Source: Verrucomicrobia bacterium ADurb.Bin118 (GTDB lineage Bacteria; Verrucomicrobiota; Verrucomicrobiia; Limisphaerales; MWDV01). Taken from it: a stretch of 34,088 nucleotides of DNA. Positions 32,804 to 34,088 of this stretch are shown in pieces. The stretch spans positions 1-34,088 of the forward strand of contig MWDV01000129.1 of assembly GCA_002070715.1 (NCBI GenBank), written 5' to 3'. Under the pieces are notes generated by a model that saw only the letters and a list, made by a program, of their open reading frames with translations, did no database searches and was not told the DNA's origin. How positions within the stretch are numbered: the stretch's first letter is position 1; the number at the start of each line of letters is the position of its first letter. Both the position numbers and the translations under genes were made by a program.

Positions 32804-33685
32804 TTAATCCCCGCCACTACAACAGGATCCATCCGCAGGCACCCCGAGTTGCCGGCGCAGGAACTGGAGTCCCTTGACGGCGATCTCATCGCGCGTCGGC
32901 TCGATGCGCCGCCAGATGGCCGCCGCCTTGGCAATCACTTTCACCTCGGTGGTGAAGGATTCGATCACCACGTCGCCGGTGTAGCCGATCTGGTGCAACG
33001 CCCGGGTGATGCAATCCCAGTTGATATGGTCGTTGCCCGGAGTGCCTCGGTCACTGCCGCAGGCGTGGAAATGACCCAGCCGCTTGCCCGCCCGGCGGAT
33101 GGCTTCTCCCTGGCATTTCTCCTCGATGTTCATGTGGAACGTGTCGAGATGCAGTTTCAGCGCCGGACTGCCCACTGCCCGGATCAACTTCAACGCCTGA
33201 TCGCAGGTGTTGATGAAGTCGGTTTCAAAACGGTTCAAGGGTTCGACGCAGATTTGGACGCCACGTTTTTCGGCGTATTGACCGAGGGTTTTCAGATGTT
33301 GCACCACGGTGGCCCATTGTCGCCGGTAGGCCGCGGCGGGCACTGCTTCGGCGCGTCCCACGGCGGAATAAACGGGCCCGACCACGGATTTCGCCCCCAA
33401 CACCGCCGCGTGATCCACCAGTTGTCGCAAATAACGCAATCCCGTCCTTTGCGCCTGGAGCGTGCCGCGCAAGTCGCGGTCCGGTCCCATGCAGGCGCAA
33501 ACCGAGCCACACACCAATCCGTGCGCGTCCAGCGCGCGCTTCACACGGACCGGATCAATATGCGCCGGGTCTTCCACCGGGATTTCCACCGATTGAAACC
33601 CCCATTTCTTGAAGCGCGGAAAGAGCCGCGTGCTCTGATTGGTGAAGGGTGAGGTAAAGAGAAATGTGTTGATGCCGTAGCGCAT
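32804..33685 (-). CDS. TIM-barrel sugar (phosphate) isomerase/epimerase, ketose 3-epimerase-like
   Basis: A 293-residue AP-endonuclease-2-fold (TIM barrel) protein from the ATG at 33685 (MRYGINTFLFTSPF). The four metal ligands of the ketose 3-epimerase group are visible in order: Glu in CVEPLNRFET, Asp in LHLDTFHMNIEE, His in GHFHACGSDRG, and Glu in VVIESF. The text NDHINWDCI and the GSDRGTPG segment resemble D-psicose/D-tagatose 3-epimerases, which interconvert ketoses at C3 with Mn2+ or Co2+. There is no signal peptide, so it is cytoplasmic, unlike its two downstream neighbours. The last residues (GVPADGSCCSGGD) are low in hydrophobic character. It shares strand with the DUF1080/ThuA pair after a 202-bp spacer. 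Confidence 0.9.
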   Translation of the reverse strand: MRYGINTFLFTSPFTNQSTRLFPRFKKWGFQSVEIPVEDPAHIDPVRVKRALDAHGLVCGSVCACMGPDRDLRGTLQAQRTGLRYLRQLVDHAAVLGAKSVVGPVYSAVGRAEAVPAAAYRRQWATVVQHLKTLGQYAEKRGVQICVEPLNRFETDFINTCDQALKLIRAVGSPALKLHLDTFHMNIEEKCQGEAIRRAGKRLGHFHACGSDRGTPGNDHINWDCITRALHQIGYTGDVVIESFTTEVKVIAKAAAIWRRIEPTRDEIAVKGLQFLRRQLGVPADGSCCSGGD

Positions 33686-33806
33686 AATGTGCCTTTCCAC
33701 CGGCAGCCTAGTGCGCCGCACGGGAAAGAGTCAAAAGCAAATACGAACTTTCTGGGAAAGACTGGGGACATCGTGATTCCCCTTCGCCTTGGTTTAGCGT
33801 GGCGAA

Positions 33807-33971
33807 ATGTTGGGTGGGTTTCTTGGTAGCCTAGCCGGCGCTTTTGGCGTGAGCGCACCTCGCCTTCATTCATGGGGACTTTACGCCAGATACGCTTGGA
33901 TGCTTGGCAACGGCACCGACTCATCCGGGGCACAACAAACTTTGTTGCACCTGCAACAAAGTTTTGTGTGA
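33807..33971 (+). CDS. Possible mini-ORF of 54 residues (weak)
   Basis: ATG at 33807 to TGA at 33969-33971. The translation starts MLGGFLGSLAGAFGVSAP and ends QQTLLHLQQSFV. No family is recognised and no ribosome-binding site is clear. It contains the 12-bp inverted repeat near its 3' end, so the frame could be incidental. The surrounding 33686-34070 stretch holds no other gene. Confidence 0.2.
   Translation: MLGGFLGSLAGAFGVSAPRLHSWGLYARYAWMLGNGTDSSGAQQTLLHLQQSFV
33937..33964. repeat. Perfect 12-bp inverted repeat with a 4-nt loop
   Basis: AAACTTTGTTGC and GCAACAAAGTTT flank ACCT. The symmetry is exact. It lies about 60 bp upstream of a promoter-like sequence and 107 bp before the last start codon. 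It could be an operator for a dimeric regulator or the stem of an mRNA/repeat hairpin; no T-run follows, so a terminator is unlikely. Confidence 0.6.
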
Positions 33972-34021
33972 CGGTGGAAAAGGCTGAGGGCAGCGTGATC
34001 CCCTTTTTTGTGATGTTAAAT

Positions 34022-34049
34022 TTGAATGATTTTGATCTTGAGGTATTCT
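34022..34049 (+). promoter_or_regulatory. Sigma70-like promoter candidate
   Basis: TTGAAT (34022-34027), a 16-bp spacer and TATTCT (34044-34049) in a locally AT-rich stretch, 21 bp before the ATG at 34071. Verrucomicrobial promoter consensus is not well known to me, so this is a pattern match only. Confidence 0.35.
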
Positions 34050-34070
34050 AAGGTCAGAAACAGAGGCAAT

Positions 34071-34088
34071 ATGAAAATGCTGAAGATC
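34071..34088 (+). CDS. Start of a gene cut by the window end (MKMLKI...)
   Basis: An ATG at 34071 opens a frame that is still open at the window edge after six codons. AGAGG at 34062-34066 is a plausible ribosome-binding site 4 nt before it, and a promoter-like pair sits upstream. Only the Lys-rich first residues can be seen; the K-hydrophobic start could be a signal peptide, but no product can be named. Confidence 0.5.

Larger units (their letters stand above)
33759..34005 (+). repeat. Imperfect direct repeats at 33759-33784 and 33981-34005
   Basis: The two 25-26 bp segments share the pattern AG.CTG.GG.CA.CGTGAT with CCCCTT at the end and differ at about five positions. They bracket the mini-ORF at 33807 and the inverted repeat at 33937. 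Confidence 0.45.

Noticed and set aside
1-34088. CRISPR arrays, tRNA/rRNA genes and complete insertion sequences
   Set aside because: No regularly spaced direct repeats, no cloverleaf or rRNA-like stretches and no transposase with paired ends were seen. The Rhs fragment and palindromes are the only mobile-like signs.

Overview
The window is a GC-rich bacterial chromosome segment with tightly packed, mostly housekeeping and envelope genes. The gene mix points to Verrucomicrobiota, probably a Pedosphaera/Limisphaera-like lineage. It includes an H-X9-DG type prepilin-like protein, a 3-keto-disaccharide hydrolase (DUF1080) beside a ThuA-like protein and a sugar epimerase, an exosortase with an EpsI-type partner, a Verrucomicrobia-style Rhs/YD-repeat tail and a GTP-dependent PEP carboxykinase. 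This placement is inferred from protein families; there is no rRNA or tRNA in the window to confirm it.

Layout. 1-551: the 3' end of a Ppx/GppA phosphatase converging on a tiny stand-alone histidine-kinase-dimerisation-like protein. 552-1386: about 0.8 kb without a convincing gene, holding palindromes and related short repeats. 1387-3385 (minus): an N-terminally truncated Rhs/YD-repeat gene with a distinct cysteine/histidine-containing tail, followed 4 bp later by a small acidic protein that could be its immunity protein. 3512-8584 (plus): an exopolysaccharide/exosortase locus (WecG-type glycosyltransferase, exosortase, EpsI-like protein, polyprenyl-phosphate sugar transferase, UDP-glucuronate decarboxylase). 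8758-10455: a K+ channel fused to two RCK modules. 10479-17020: mostly minus strand, with a secreted M20 amidohydrolase, a GNAT acetyltransferase, an Smr protein (plus), diaminopimelate decarboxylase and a Ski2-like helicase. 17131-26161 (plus): a cystathionine gamma-synthase-like enzyme, pckG, ruvX, truA, trmL, an outer-membrane phospholipase A, a TauE/SafE permease, an ABM-domain protein and a fused chorismate mutase/prephenate dehydrogenase. 26318-30854: a secreted DUF11 protein (minus), a prepilin-like protein (plus), a lipoprotein aldose epimerase (minus) and a long LOG-family protein (plus). 30912-33685 (minus): ThuA-like, DUF1080 and TIM-barrel epimerase genes, read as a carbohydrate-catabolic group. 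The last 0.4 kb carries a perfect inverted repeat, imperfect direct repeats, a promoter-like sequence and the first six codons of another gene.

The functional groups I trust most are the exosortase/EPS locus and the sugar-modifying group at the end. The best candidates for something less well described are the truncated Rhs tail with its adjacent small gene, the 27-bp palindromic repeat that is translated in frame inside the Rhs gene, the exosortase with Glu where the third catalytic residue is usually His, and the two-repeat/palindrome structure at the right edge. No CRISPR array, complete insertion sequence, prophage or defence island was found.
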